The notes beneath the pieces are model-generated. The model saw only the letters and a program-made list of their open reading frames with translations, searched no databases and had not been told where the DNA came from. Below are positions 44,608 through 53,433 of a stretch of DNA of 64,000 bases, in pieces. Source of the stretch: Shewanella amazonensis SB2B (GTDB lineage: Bacteria; Pseudomonadota; Gammaproteobacteria; Enterobacterales; Shewanellaceae); assembly GCF_000015245.1 (NCBI RefSeq), contig NC_008700.1, positions 2,300,001 to 2,364,000 on the forward strand, given 5' to 3'. The stretch's first letter is position 1. Each line of letters begins with the position of its first letter. The position numbers and the translations under genes are program-made.

Positions 44608-44814
44608 GAAAAATGGTCGTTCCCAACAATGATAGAGCGGCAGTGTAACATACTTACAGCGCGGCAACACAGCGACAAAAAGACGCGGCCGGGTCAGTTA
44701 TTGGCCAATTTTGTCCTTGTAAGCCAAGGAGTTCACAAAAAAACGATCCTGACTTATCAAAATGCCAACAACTGGTAGAATGGGAAGATTTTTAACCCTA
44801 CAGGATATAACAAA

Positions 44815-46044
44815 ATGAATAGACTCCTGCTTCCCCTGCAGGGCGCACAAATGTTGTTTGTCGCCTTTGGGGCACTGGTGTTGATGCCGCTGTTGACGGG
44901 CCTGGATACCAGTGTTGCGCTCTTTACCGCCGGCATAGGCACCTTGTTGTTTCAGCTGATCACCCGCCGTCAGGTACCCATATTCCTCGCTTCCTCCTTC
45001 GCGTTCATTGCCCCGATCATGTACTCAGTGCAGATGTGGGGTGTGGCTGCAACTATGGGCGGCTTGGTCGCGGCTGGCTGTGTGTATCTGGTATTGTCCA
45101 CGCTGGTAAAACTGCGGGGAGTTGGCTTTATCCATCGCCTGTTACCCCCCGTGGTGGTTGGTCCCGTGATCATTATCATTGGCTTGGGACTGGCGCCCGT
45201 CGCTGTGAATATGGCGCTCGGTAAGAGTGGCGATGGCAGCCTGGTATTGGTTGAAGGAAACACAGCCCTTATCATCTCGCTGCTGTCCCTTATCACCACA
45301 GTCTTGGTTGCCGTGCTGGCAAAAGGCCTACTAAAACTCATGCCCATTCTCGCCGGGATTTTGGTGGGTTATGTGGCCAGCCTTTTTTATGGCGTAGTAA
45401 GCTTTGATGCCATGACCAATGCCCCCTGGTTTTCCCTGCCAAGCTTTACAGCACCGGAATTCCACTGGCAGGCCATCCTCTTCATGATCCCCGTGGCCAT
45501 TGCTCCTGCGGTCGAGCACATCGGCGACATCCTGGCTATCTCCAACGTGACCCGTAAAGACTTTATGAAAGACCCTGGCCTGCACCGCACCCTTGCCGGC
45601 GACGGGGTAGCCACCATTGCTGCAGCCGCCTTTGGCGGACCACCCAATACCACCTACTCGGAAGTGACAGGCGCGGTCACCTTAACCCGCAACTTCGACC
45701 CCAGGATCATGACCTGGGCAGCGATTGTGGCCATTTTGCTGGCCTTCGTTGGCAAACTTGGTGCCTTGATGCAAACCATACCCGTGCCTGTGATGGGCGG
45801 TATCATGTGCTTGCTGTTCGGCTCGATTGCCGCAGTGGGCCTTAATACCCTCATTCGCAATCAGGTGGATTTGGCCTGCCCACGCAATCTGGCCATTGTA
45901 GGCGTGACCCTGGTATTCGGTATTGGCGGCATGGCCTTTGGTATTGGCTCATTCAGCCTCACCGGCATCAGTTTGTGCGGCATTGTGGCGATTTTAATGA
46001 ATCTGGTATTGCCACCGTCAGCGCCCGAGCCTGAAAGCCCATAA
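44815..46044 (+). CDS. uraA: Uracil permease UraA
   Basis: A 409-residue NCS2-family proton-coupled uracil importer with about 14 membrane segments. Diagnostic blocks are APAVEHIGDILAISNVT (conserved Glu of TM8), GGPPNTTYSEVTGAV (TM10 loop) and VPVMGGIMCLLFG. In E. coli uraA is linked to upp, which is not here; the hda neighbourhood is shared. AGGA at 44802 is the likely ribosome site. Confidence 0.93.
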   Translation: MNRLLLPLQGAQMLFVAFGALVLMPLLTGLDTSVALFTAGIGTLLFQLITRRQVPIFLASSFAFIAPIMYSVQMWGVAATMGGLVAAGCVYLVLSTLVKLRGVGFIHRLLPPVVVGPVIIIIGLGLAPVAVNMALGKSGDGSLVLVEGNTALIISLLSLITTVLVAVLAKGLLKLMPILAGILVGYVASLFYGVVSFDAMTNAPWFSLPSFTAPEFHWQAILFMIPVAIAPAVEHIGDILAISNVTRKDFMKDPGLHRTLAGDGVATIAAAAFGGPPNTTYSEVTGAVTLTRNFDPRIMTWAAIVAILLAFVGKLGALMQTIPVPVMGGIMCLLFGSIAAVGLNTLIRNQVDLACPRNLAIVGVTLVFGIGGMAFGIGSFSLTGISLCGIVAILMNLVLPPSAPEPESP

Positions 46045-46108
46045 TCCCCAAAGCCGATGCGCGATGTCACTCAGTGCCAAAGATTACTACACTGAATTAC
46101 AGCCACAA

Positions 46109-46133
46109 AAAAGCCCCGCTTGGCGGGGCTTTT
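46109..46133. terminator. Bidirectional terminator between uraA and grxD
   Basis: 11-bp perfect stem AAAAGCCCCGC/GCGGGGCTTTT with a TTG loop between convergent genes. Confidence 0.9.
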
Positions 46134-46155
46134 CTTACAAGGCAAAACCTGAAGC

Positions 46156-46488
46156 TTATTCTTCCGTTTTGTACTTGGCGGCCACTTCTTTGATAAGCGG
46201 CTGCAGTTCGCCTTTTTGGAACATCTCGGTCAGGATGTCGCAACCGCCGATCAGTTCACCTTCGACCCACAGCTGTGGGAAGGTTGGCCAGTTGGCATAC
46301 TTCGGCAGCTCAGCACGGATATCCGGATGTTGCAGGATATCCACATAGGCAAACTGCTCACCAATGTTAATCATCATCTCGGCAACGCGGGCAGAGAAAC
46401 CACAGCTTGGCAGCTTTGGAGAACCCTTCATGTAGACAATGATTGGGTTTTCAGCAATTTGCTGCTTGATTCTTTCTACTGTTTCCAT
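46156..46488 (-). CDS. grxD: Monothiol glutaredoxin Grx4
   Basis: A 110-residue monothiol glutaredoxin carrying [2Fe-2S] clusters for iron-sulfur trafficking, often with BolA. Active site CGFS in SPKLPSCGFSARV, glutathione-binding WPTFPQLWVEGELIGG and CDILTEM. Standard length (E. coli 115). AGGA precedes the ATG. Divergent from sodB, the same neighbour as in E. coli. Confidence 0.95.
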   Translation of the reverse strand: METVERIKQQIAENPIIVYMKGSPKLPSCGFSARVAEMMINIGEQFAYVDILQHPDIRAELPKYANWPTFPQLWVEGELIGGCDILTEMFQKGELQPLIKEVAAKYKTEE

Positions 46489-46647
46489 TTTGATTCCTGA
46501 CTTGGCATCCCCATAGGGGCTTTGATGTCTTACACGTGGCCTATATTGTACGCCAGCGGGCGGCGGAACAAAATCCCACAGTTTGTAAGGTTATGTCACT
46601 ATTTGATTTTTCGATAAGCACTATCGCCCGAAAACCCCAAAGAATGA

Positions 46648-46675
46648 TTCACATCACAGATTTTCCGAGTACAAT
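46648..46675 (+). promoter_or_regulatory. Probable sodB promoter
   Basis: TTCACA and TACAAT with a 16-base spacer, 56 bases before the sodB ATG. The leader would be about 50 bases. In E. coli the sodB leader is a target of the small RNA RyhB; pairing here was not tested. Confidence 0.45.
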
Positions 46676-46730
46676 ATTGGCCAGTGAGCAAGAACGTGAA
46701 AAACGTATAATCGTCCATGGAGAGATACTA

Positions 46731-47315
46731 ATGGCTTTCGAATTACCCCCACTGCCATACGCAAAGAACGCACTGGAACCCCATATTTCCCAGGAAACTA
46801 TCGAGTACCACTACGGCAAGCACCACAACACCTACGTGGTTAAGCTGAACGGCCTGATCCCAGGTACCGAGTTCGAAGGCAAGAGCCTGGAAGAAATCGT
46901 AAAGACCTCCACCGGTGGTGTGTTCAACAACGCAGCTCAGGTATGGAACCACACCTTCTACTGGAACTGTCTGGCCCCTAACGGCGGTGGCGCTGCCACT
47001 GGTCCGGTTGCCGATGCCATCAATGCAGCTTTCGGTTCTTTCGAAGAATTCAAAGCCAAGTTCACCGACGCCGCAGTGAACAACTTCGGTAGTGCCTGGA
47101 CTTGGTTGGTTAAGAAAGCTGACGGCACAGTTGCTATTGTAAACACCAGCAACGCCGCCACTCCGCTGACCGATGATTCTGTTACTCCGATCCTGACTGT
47201 GGATGTGTGGGAACACGCTTATTACATCGATTATCGCAACGTACGTCCTGATTACCTGGCCCACTTCTGGGAACTGGTAAACTGGGACTTCGTAAACCAG
47301 AACTTCGCTGGTTAA
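46731..47315 (+). CDS. sodB: Iron superoxide dismutase
   Basis: Cytoplasmic Fe superoxide dismutase, 194 residues (E. coli 193). Metal ligands are visible: His in YHYGKHHNTYV, His in NHTFYWNCL, and Asp and His in DVWEHAYYIDY. The NGGG after NCLAP and the FGSAWTWL block fit the iron form. ATG 46731 is set by GGAGAG six bases upstream; the frame stays open further left, but without family similarity. A terminator follows. Confidence 0.97.
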   Translation: MAFELPPLPYAKNALEPHISQETIEYHYGKHHNTYVVKLNGLIPGTEFEGKSLEEIVKTSTGGVFNNAAQVWNHTFYWNCLAPNGGGAATGPVADAINAAFGSFEEFKAKFTDAAVNNFGSAWTWLVKKADGTVAIVNTSNAATPLTDDSVTPILTVDVWEHAYYIDYRNVRPDYLAHFWELVNWDFVNQNFAG

Positions 47316-47335
47316 TACAAGCCGTTGCCTGATTA

Positions 47336-47360
47336 AAAAGGAGCCTTGGTGGCTCCTTTT
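47336..47360 (+). terminator. Intrinsic terminator after sodB
   Basis: 10-bp perfect stem AAAAGGAGCC/GGCTCCTTTT, TTGGT loop, followed by more T residues. Confidence 0.9.
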
Positions 47361-47568
47361 TTATTATAATTTTTCCTTAGTCAATCGCACTACATCCCCT
47401 ATTCCCTCGAATCAACGCACTTGCAACTGTTGCTTTTGCAACTATTTGTCATTGTTTTTTCAGGATTTTTTTGACACAGCGCAAGATTTTGTGTCTAAGA
47501 TTACAGGTAGGGAGCAAAATCAGATCGCCGCTCCTTGCATCACATCAATGGCGTTTCAGGGGGTTATC

Positions 47569-49503
47569 ATGGGCATCTTTGAACATTACCAACAGCGCTA
47601 TGAAAAGAAACTCGAAGAAGAATATTCACTGCAAGAGTTTCTTGAAATCTGCAAGCAGGATAAAAGCGCATACGCCACCGCGGCCGAACGTTTACTCTTG
47701 GCTATCGGTGAGCCCGAACTTATCGACACTTCCAAAAATTCAGTTCTGAGCCGCATCTTCTCAAATCGGCTTATTTCCCGCTATCCGGCCTTCAAAGACT
47801 TCTTCGGCATGGAAGACGCCATAGAGCAGATAGTGGCTTACCTTAAACATTCGGCTCAAGGGCTTGAAGAGTCGAAGCAAATTCTCTATTTGCTGGGTCC
47901 TGTGGGCGGCGGTAAGTCCTCTCTGGCCGAAAAACTCAAGGCGTTGATGCAGAAAGTCCCTGTGTATGTGCTCAGTGCCGACGGGGTACGCAGCCCGGTT
48001 AACGATCATCCATTTTGCCTGTTCGATGCAGACGAAGATGGCAAACTGCTTCAGGAAGAGTACGACATTCCAACCCGTTACCTGCGTACCATCATGTCGC
48101 CTTGGGCTGTTAAACGCCTGCACGATTATGGCGGCGATATCAGTCGCTTTAAGGTGGTCAAAGTCTTCCCCTCGGTGCTCGATCAAATCGCCGTGGCAAA
48201 AACCGAACCCGGAGATGAAAACAACCAGGATATTTCGTCGTTGGTAGGTAAAGTGGATATCCGCCAGTTGGAACACTTTGCCCAAAACGATGCCGATGCC
48301 TACTCCTATTCAGGTGCGCTGTGCCGCGCGAACCAGGGCCTGATGGAATTTGTGGAGATGTTTAAGGCGCCCATCAAGGTACTGCACCCGCTGCTGACTG
48401 CCACTCAGGAAGGAAACTACAACGGCACCGAGGGCCTGTCGGCTCTGCCCTTCAGCGGCATTATCCTTGCCCACTCCAACGAATCTGAATGGTCGAGTTT
48501 TAAAAATAATAAAAATAACGAGGCCTTCCTCGACCGTGTTTATATCGTTAAGGTGCCCTACTGCCTGCGGGTATCGGAAGAAATCCAAATCTACAAAAAA
48601 CTTATCATCAATTCAGAGTTGTCCGAAGCGCCATGTGCCCCGGGCACTCTGGAAACACTGGCTCAATTCAGCGTACTTTCACGGCTGAAAGTCCCTGAAA
48701 ACTCGTCTATTTATTCCAAGATGCGGGTCTATGATGGTGAGAGTCTCAAGGATACCGATCCCAAGGCCAAGTCCTATCAGGAGTACCGAGACTACGCCGG
48801 TGTTGACGAAGGCATGAACGGACTCTCGACCCGCTTTGCCTTTAAAATCCTCTCCAAGGTATTTAACTTTGACCATACCGAAATCGCGGCTAACCCTGTG
48901 CACCTATTCTATGTACTGGAGCGTCAGATTGAAGCCGAGCAGTTTCCCGGCGAAACCGCCGAGCGCTACCTTGAGTTCCTGAAAGGATATCTCATCCCCA
49001 AATACGTCGAATTTATTGGGAAAGAGATCCAGACAGCTTATCTGGAGTCTTACTCCGAGTACGGACAGAACATATTCGATCGTTATGTCACCTATGCTGA
49101 CTTCTGGATCCAGGATCAGGAATACCGTGACCCTGAAACAGGTCAACTGTTTGACCGCGCTGCACTCAATGCTGAACTTGAGAAAATCGAGAAACCCGCC
49201 GGGATCTCTAATCCCAAAGACTTCCGTAACGAAATCGTTAACTTCGTACTGCGGGCACGGGCCAACAATGAGGGTAAAAACCCCACCTGGACCAGCTATG
49301 AAAAACTCAGAACTGTCATCGAGAAGAAGATGTTCTCCAACACCGAAGATCTGCTGCCGGTGATTTCCTTCAATGCCAAAACCTCCACAGACGATCAGCG
49401 CAAACACGATGACTTTGTCAATCGCATGATGGAGAAAGGCTACACCAAAAAACAAGTGCGTCTGTTGTCTGAATGGTATCTGCGGGTTCGTAAATCGTCT
49501 TGA
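47569..49503 (+). CDS. prkA: PrkA family serine protein kinase (YeaG)
   Basis: A 644-residue protein, exactly the length of E. coli YeaG. It has an N-terminal AAA+-like PrkA domain with Walker A in LLGPVGGGKSSLAEKL and a C-terminal domain distantly like eukaryotic kinases. YeaG is induced by starvation and acid stress under RpoS in enterics; targets are poorly known. ATG 47569 is set by AGGGGG at 47558-47563; the open frame back to 47446 is not supported. First of prkA-yeaH-spoVR. The 250-base gap before it should hold the promoter; I saw no clear one. Confidence 0.95.
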   Translation: MGIFEHYQQRYEKKLEEEYSLQEFLEICKQDKSAYATAAERLLLAIGEPELIDTSKNSVLSRIFSNRLISRYPAFKDFFGMEDAIEQIVAYLKHSAQGLEESKQILYLLGPVGGGKSSLAEKLKALMQKVPVYVLSADGVRSPVNDHPFCLFDADEDGKLLQEEYDIPTRYLRTIMSPWAVKRLHDYGGDISRFKVVKVFPSVLDQIAVAKTEPGDENNQDISSLVGKVDIRQLEHFAQNDADAYSYSGALCRANQGLMEFVEMFKAPIKVLHPLLTATQEGNYNGTEGLSALPFSGIILAHSNESEWSSFKNNKNNEAFLDRVYIVKVPYCLRVSEEIQIYKKLIINSELSEAPCAPGTLETLAQFSVLSRLKVPENSSIYSKMRVYDGESLKDTDPKAKSYQEYRDYAGVDEGMNGLSTRFAFKILSKVFNFDHTEIAANPVHLFYVLERQIEAEQFPGETAERYLEFLKGYLIPKYVEFIGKEIQTAYLESYSEYGQNIFDRYVTYADFWIQDQEYRDPETGQLFDRAALNAELEKIEKPAGISNPKDFRNEIVNFVLRARANNEGKNPTWTSYEKLRTVIEKKMFSNTEDLLPVISFNAKTSTDDQRKHDDFVNRMMEKGYTKKQVRLLSEWYLRVRKSS

Positions 49504-49510
49504 TACCAAT

Positions 49511-49532
49511 ACCCGCCTGCTCGCAGGCGGGT
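49511..49532 (+). other. Intercistronic hairpin between prkA and yeaH
   Basis: 10-bp perfect stem ACCCGCCTGC/GCAGGCGGGT with a two-base TC nominal loop (in practice a larger loop), 8 bases after the prkA stop. No T-run follows, and the yeaH ribosome site begins 10 bases later. More likely an mRNA-processing or stability element, or a partial terminator, than a full stop. Confidence 0.65.
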
Positions 49533-49554
49533 TGCTGGATTTGGGGAGGTGCGT

Positions 49555-50826
49555 ATGGCGAACTTTATCGACAGGCGACTGAATGCCAAGGGTAAGAGTA
49601 CCGTTAACCGTCAGCGTTTTATTAATAGATACAAAAAGCAGATAAAAAAAGCCGTCAGTGACGCGGTAACCCGTCGCAGTGTGACCGATGTGGACAAGGG
49701 GGAACAAATCAGTATCCCGACCCGGGATATCACTGAGCCCATGTTCCATCAGGGGCGGGGCGGATTCCGTGAACGTGTCCATCCAGGGAACGACCAGTTC
49801 ACCCGGGGCGATAGAATAGACAGACCCCCTCAGGGCGGTGGCGGTCAGGGAAGTGGTCAGGGTGATGCTTCTGATTCCGGTGACGGTCAGGACGACTTTG
49901 TATTCCAGATCTCCAAAGATGAATACCTAGAATTGCTGTTTGAAGACCTTGAACTTCCTAATCTTCAACGTAATCGCCTGAATAAACTGGTGGAATATCA
50001 GGTTCAACGAGCGGGTTACACCAATGATGGCGTACCGGCCAACATCAGTATTGTGCGGTCGCTTCGTTCATCGCTCGCACGCAGGACAGCCATGACTGCG
50101 GCGAAAAAAAGACATCTTAAAACACTTGAGGCTGAACTTGAGGAGCTGGAAAACACGCCAGGCGCCAACGCCGACCGCATACTGGCGCTTAAAACCGAAA
50201 TTGAAGCGCTTCGTAAAAAAATCGATGCGGTTCCTTTTATTGATACCTTCGATCTGAGATACAACAACTTTACCAAACGTGAAGTGCCATCCAGCCAAGC
50301 GGTGATGTTCTGCTTGATGGATGTGTCCGGCTCAATGGATCAGGCTACAAAGGATATGGCCAAGCGCTTTTATATCCTTCTGTATCTCTTTCTCACCCGG
50401 ACTTATAAAAACCTGGAGGTGGTGTATATACGTCACCATACCCAAGCCAAAGAGGTCGACGAGCACGAGTTTTTCTACTCTCAGGAAACCGGTGGCACCA
50501 TCGTCTCGAGCGCCCTTAAGTTGATGGTCGAGATCCAAAAAGAACGCTATCCGGCAGAGGAATGGAACATCTATGCCGCCCAGGCCTCGGATGGTGATAA
50601 CTGGGCTGATGACTCCCCTACTTGCCGGCAAATACTGGAGAAACAAATACTGCCAACTGTTCGCTATTTCAGCTACATAGAAATTACAAACCGTGCCCAT
50701 CAAACCCTGTGGCGCGAATATGACTCCCTAAGACAAGTGTATGACAACATGGCCGTACAGCACATTCGCCAGGCAGAAGATATCTATCCTGTGTTCCGAG
50801 AGCTGTTCAAAAAGCAGGCGGTATAA
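49555..50826 (+). CDS. yeaH: YeaH/YhbH family protein (DUF444)
   Basis: A 423-residue DUF444 protein (E. coli YeaH 427). A basic N-terminus (NRYKKQIKKAVSDAVTRR) leads to a Gly/Gln-rich linker at about 95-120 and a von Willebrand A-like C-terminal half with the MIDAS-like DVSGSMDQATKD (about residue 258), TGGTIVSSAL and ASDGDNW. It works with YeaG in stress and nitrogen-starvation responses. GGGGAGG at 49543-49549 fixes ATG 49555. spoVR starts 9 bases after its stop. Confidence 0.93.
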   Translation: MANFIDRRLNAKGKSTVNRQRFINRYKKQIKKAVSDAVTRRSVTDVDKGEQISIPTRDITEPMFHQGRGGFRERVHPGNDQFTRGDRIDRPPQGGGGQGSGQGDASDSGDGQDDFVFQISKDEYLELLFEDLELPNLQRNRLNKLVEYQVQRAGYTNDGVPANISIVRSLRSSLARRTAMTAAKKRHLKTLEAELEELENTPGANADRILALKTEIEALRKKIDAVPFIDTFDLRYNNFTKREVPSSQAVMFCLMDVSGSMDQATKDMAKRFYILLYLFLTRTYKNLEVVYIRHHTQAKEVDEHEFFYSQETGGTIVSSALKLMVEIQKERYPAEEWNIYAAQASDGDNWADDSPTCRQILEKQILPTVRYFSYIEITNRAHQTLWREYDSLRQVYDNMAVQHIRQAEDIYPVFRELFKKQAV

Positions 50827-50835
50827 GGGGGCTTT

Positions 50836-52359
50836 ATGGGAAAACGCACACCTTTAAGCGACGGACCGGATTGGACCTTTGAACTGTTGGAAGAGTACCA
50901 ACGGGAAATTGAGCGGGTTGCAGCGCACTATCGGCTCAACACTTACCCAAATCAAATTGAGGTTATCACTGCCGAGCAGATGATGGATGCCTATGCTGGC
51001 ATCGGTATGCCCATAGGCTACACCCACTGGTCTTTTGGCAAACGTTTTATTCAAACAGAACAAAGCTACAAGCGAGGCCAAATGGGGCTCGCCTATGAAA
51101 TTGTTATCAATTCCAATCCCTGCATCGCCTATTTGATGGAAGAAAACACCATCACCATGCAGGCATTGGTGATGGCCCATGCTTGCTACGGCCACAACAG
51201 CTTTTTCAAAGGCAATTACCTGTTCAAAACCTGGACCGATGCCAGCTCAATTATCGACTATCTGGTCTTTGCCAAAAATTACATTGCAGAATGCGAACAG
51301 CGCCACGGTGTCGATGCCGTGGAAAATGTAATCGATTCCTGTCATGCCCTAATGAACTATGGTGTTGACCGCTACAAACGCCCGTCCGAAATATCATTCC
51401 GCGAAGAAAAAGCCCGCCAGAAAGAGCGTGAGGAATACCTGCAAAGTCAGGTGAATGACCTTTGGCGCACCATTCCGGTCAGCCAGGTCGAAAAAGTCCA
51501 GCCCAAAAAACGTTTTCCTGCTGAGCCTCAGGAGAACATTCTCTATTTCATTGAGAAGCACGCACCACTGCTTGAACCATGGCAAAGGGAAATCGTACGC
51601 ATTGTCCGCAAGATGGGGCAGTATTTTTATCCCCAGAAGCAAACCCAGGTGATGAACGAGGGCTGGGCCACCTTCTGGCACTACACCATTTTGAATCACC
51701 TCTATGATGAAGGTCTGGTGACCGACCGTTTTATGCTGGAATTCCTGCAAAGCCACACGGGTGTGGTCGCACAACCCGCTTACAACAGTCGCTATTATTC
51801 CGGCATTAACCCCTACGCCCTCGGATTCAATATGTTCACCGATATCCGCCGGATCTGTGAAAACCCCACAGAGGAAGACAGAGCCTGGTTCCCTGAAATT
51901 GCCGGCAGCAATTGGCTCGATACCCTGCACTTTGCCATGGAAAACTTTAAAGACGAGAGTTTTATCAGCCAATATCTGTCGCCGGCCATGATAAGACAGT
52001 TCAAGCTTTTCGGGATTGTGGACGACGAGCGAAAAAACTATCTGTCTATTTCAGCTATCCATGATGAGGTCGGCTATCGGGAAATTCGGCAAACCATGTC
52101 ACAGCAATACAACCTCTCCAATCTTGAACCCAACATTCAGGTGCACAGGGTTGAGGTAATGGGCGATCGCTCCATGACATTAAGGTATGTTCCTTTCAAC
52201 AATATTCCACTGGCAGACGATTACAGGGAAGTGCTGAAACACCTTCATCGATTGTGGGGTTTCACCGTGGTGCTTGAACAGGAAGAAAGTGATGGCACCA
52301 TCAAGGAGCTGGCACGCTGCCCCCCACGAGATGAAGAGGGACACTCGGTGAAAATATAA
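50836..52359 (+). CDS. SpoVR family protein (YcgB)
   Basis: A 507-residue SpoVR/YcgB protein (E. coli YcgB 510). Named for a Bacillus cortex-formation gene, but this organism does not sporulate as far as known, and the molecular role is open. Family blocks: YPNQIEVITAEQMMDAY, MPIGYTHWSFGK, VMAHACYGHNSFFKGN and MNEGWATFWHYTILN, whose His and Glu look like a metal or catalytic site. Third gene of prkA-yeaH-spoVR. In E. coli ycgB lies apart from yeaGH but beside fadR, as here. Confidence 0.95.
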   Translation: MGKRTPLSDGPDWTFELLEEYQREIERVAAHYRLNTYPNQIEVITAEQMMDAYAGIGMPIGYTHWSFGKRFIQTEQSYKRGQMGLAYEIVINSNPCIAYLMEENTITMQALVMAHACYGHNSFFKGNYLFKTWTDASSIIDYLVFAKNYIAECEQRHGVDAVENVIDSCHALMNYGVDRYKRPSEISFREEKARQKEREEYLQSQVNDLWRTIPVSQVEKVQPKKRFPAEPQENILYFIEKHAPLLEPWQREIVRIVRKMGQYFYPQKQTQVMNEGWATFWHYTILNHLYDEGLVTDRFMLEFLQSHTGVVAQPAYNSRYYSGINPYALGFNMFTDIRRICENPTEEDRAWFPEIAGSNWLDTLHFAMENFKDESFISQYLSPAMIRQFKLFGIVDDERKNYLSISAIHDEVGYREIRQTMSQQYNLSNLEPNIQVHRVEVMGDRSMTLRYVPFNNIPLADDYREVLKHLHRLWGFTVVLEQEESDGTIKELARCPPRDEEGHSVKI

Positions 52360-52388
52360 AAAAACGCAGCCTGATGGCTGCGTTTTTT
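52359..52388. terminator. Bidirectional terminator between spoVR and fadR
   Basis: 13-bp perfect stem AAAAAACGCAGCC/GGCTGCGTTTTTT with a TGAT loop; it begins at the last base of the spoVR stop codon. Confidence 0.93.
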
Positions 52389-52403
52389 ATGCCGCTGAAA
52401 GCA

Positions 52404-53126
52404 TTAACCGTGTGGATCCTGATTAATATCAGCGGGCATGGCGTCTTTCAGCTTTTGCCACATTTTGCCGCTGTTAATGCCATAGCTTCGCATCAGCGCC
52501 GGTACTTCCCCGTACGCATGACGCTTTGCCAGCTTTTCCAGCTCAATATAAAAATCCATCGCCAACTTTCGTGCTTCAGCGCTGGAGAAGTAATAGCGGC
52601 CTACCCGACTGTAAAGTCCTTTAAAACCGTTCAGGATTAACACATAAAGCGGGTTACCCGATGAAAAGGCTAGCGTGTGATGCAAATCGTAATCGAACTC
52701 AGCATATGCTTCAGCCGAATCTTCCATACCATGGATACGGGCAAGGATTTCTACTGCGGTTTCTGGATTGTGACGCAGTGCGCCACGGAAATAGATAGCG
52801 CTGACATTCGTTCGGGCCGATAACAACTGGTCAACCAACACCGGAAACCCCTCAGGATTCAAGTCCGCAATGGTTTCCAAAATATTCAGGCCTGACGTTT
52901 CCCAGAAATTATTTACCCGGGTTGGCTTACCGTGCTGGATAGTGAGCCAGCCATCGCGGGCCAAACGCTGCAACACTTCCCTCAATGTGGTACGGGTTAC
53001 ACCGATAAGCTCTGAAAGCTCACGCTCGGCAGGAAGAATGGAGCCAGGGGGAAATTTATTTTCCCAAATGGAACGCACTATGTATTTCTCTGCGAAACTC
53101 GCAGGACCTTTGGCATTGATTATCAT
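52404..53126 (-). CDS. fadR: Fatty acid metabolism regulator FadR
   Basis: A 240-residue GntR-family regulator that binds acyl-CoA, represses fad genes and activates fab genes. The winged-helix half is nearly identical to E. coli (LPAERELSELIGVTRTTLRE, LARDGWLTIQHGKPT); the C-terminal FCD-FadR ligand half has LDYNIF-like FDYDLHHTLAFSSGNPLY and GLYSRVGRYYF. ATG 53126 matches the E. coli start; GGGG lies 3-6 bases upstream. The open frame to 53165 is unsupported. Divergent from nhaB. fadD at 62467 and perhaps the ligase at 29003 are candidate targets. Confidence 0.95.
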   Translation of the reverse strand: MIINAKGPASFAEKYIVRSIWENKFPPGSILPAERELSELIGVTRTTLREVLQRLARDGWLTIQHGKPTRVNNFWETSGLNILETIADLNPEGFPVLVDQLLSARTNVSAIYFRGALRHNPETAVEILARIHGMEDSAEAYAEFDYDLHHTLAFSSGNPLYVLILNGFKGLYSRVGRYYFSSAEARKLAMDFYIELEKLAKRHAYGEVPALMRSYGINSGKMWQKLKDAMPADINQDPHG

Positions 53127-53253
53127 CAGCCCCAATTTCCAGTGGTTTAACCTCGTGTTGGGCACTGATCATACCAGAGCGGTAAAAAATGAAAACCTAA
53201 AGCGTGCTATTGAACAATTTGAATTGGCCTCAAATCACATTGTTGTTTAAAAA

Positions 53254-53269
53254 GACATCGAACGATGTC
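53254..53269. promoter_or_regulatory. Palindrome GACATCG-AA-CGATGTC between fadR and nhaB
   Basis: A 7-bp perfect inverted repeat with a two-base centre, in the 307-base gap between divergent fadR and nhaB. It does not match the FadR consensus as I know it, so if real it is for another regulator. Further right, TATACT at 53381 may be the nhaB -10 box, but no good -35 is visible. Confidence 0.4.
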
Positions 53270-53433
53270 GTTTATCTGCATTTTTTGTAATTGAGATCAG
53301 TTTTTTGCCACCTTCTGTTGTGGTTAGCGGATTACTTTAGGTTAAGGTTTAGGCTAGACTGAAGTACGTGTCAGTTCCGCTATACTAATAAATAATAAAC
53401 CTCATTAATTATCAAGCATATGGAGAGGGGAAA

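Noticed and set aside
48904..49782. 292-codon minus-strand ORF over prkA and yeaH
   Set aside because: Antisense to two conserved genes and the hairpin between them; no signal of translation.
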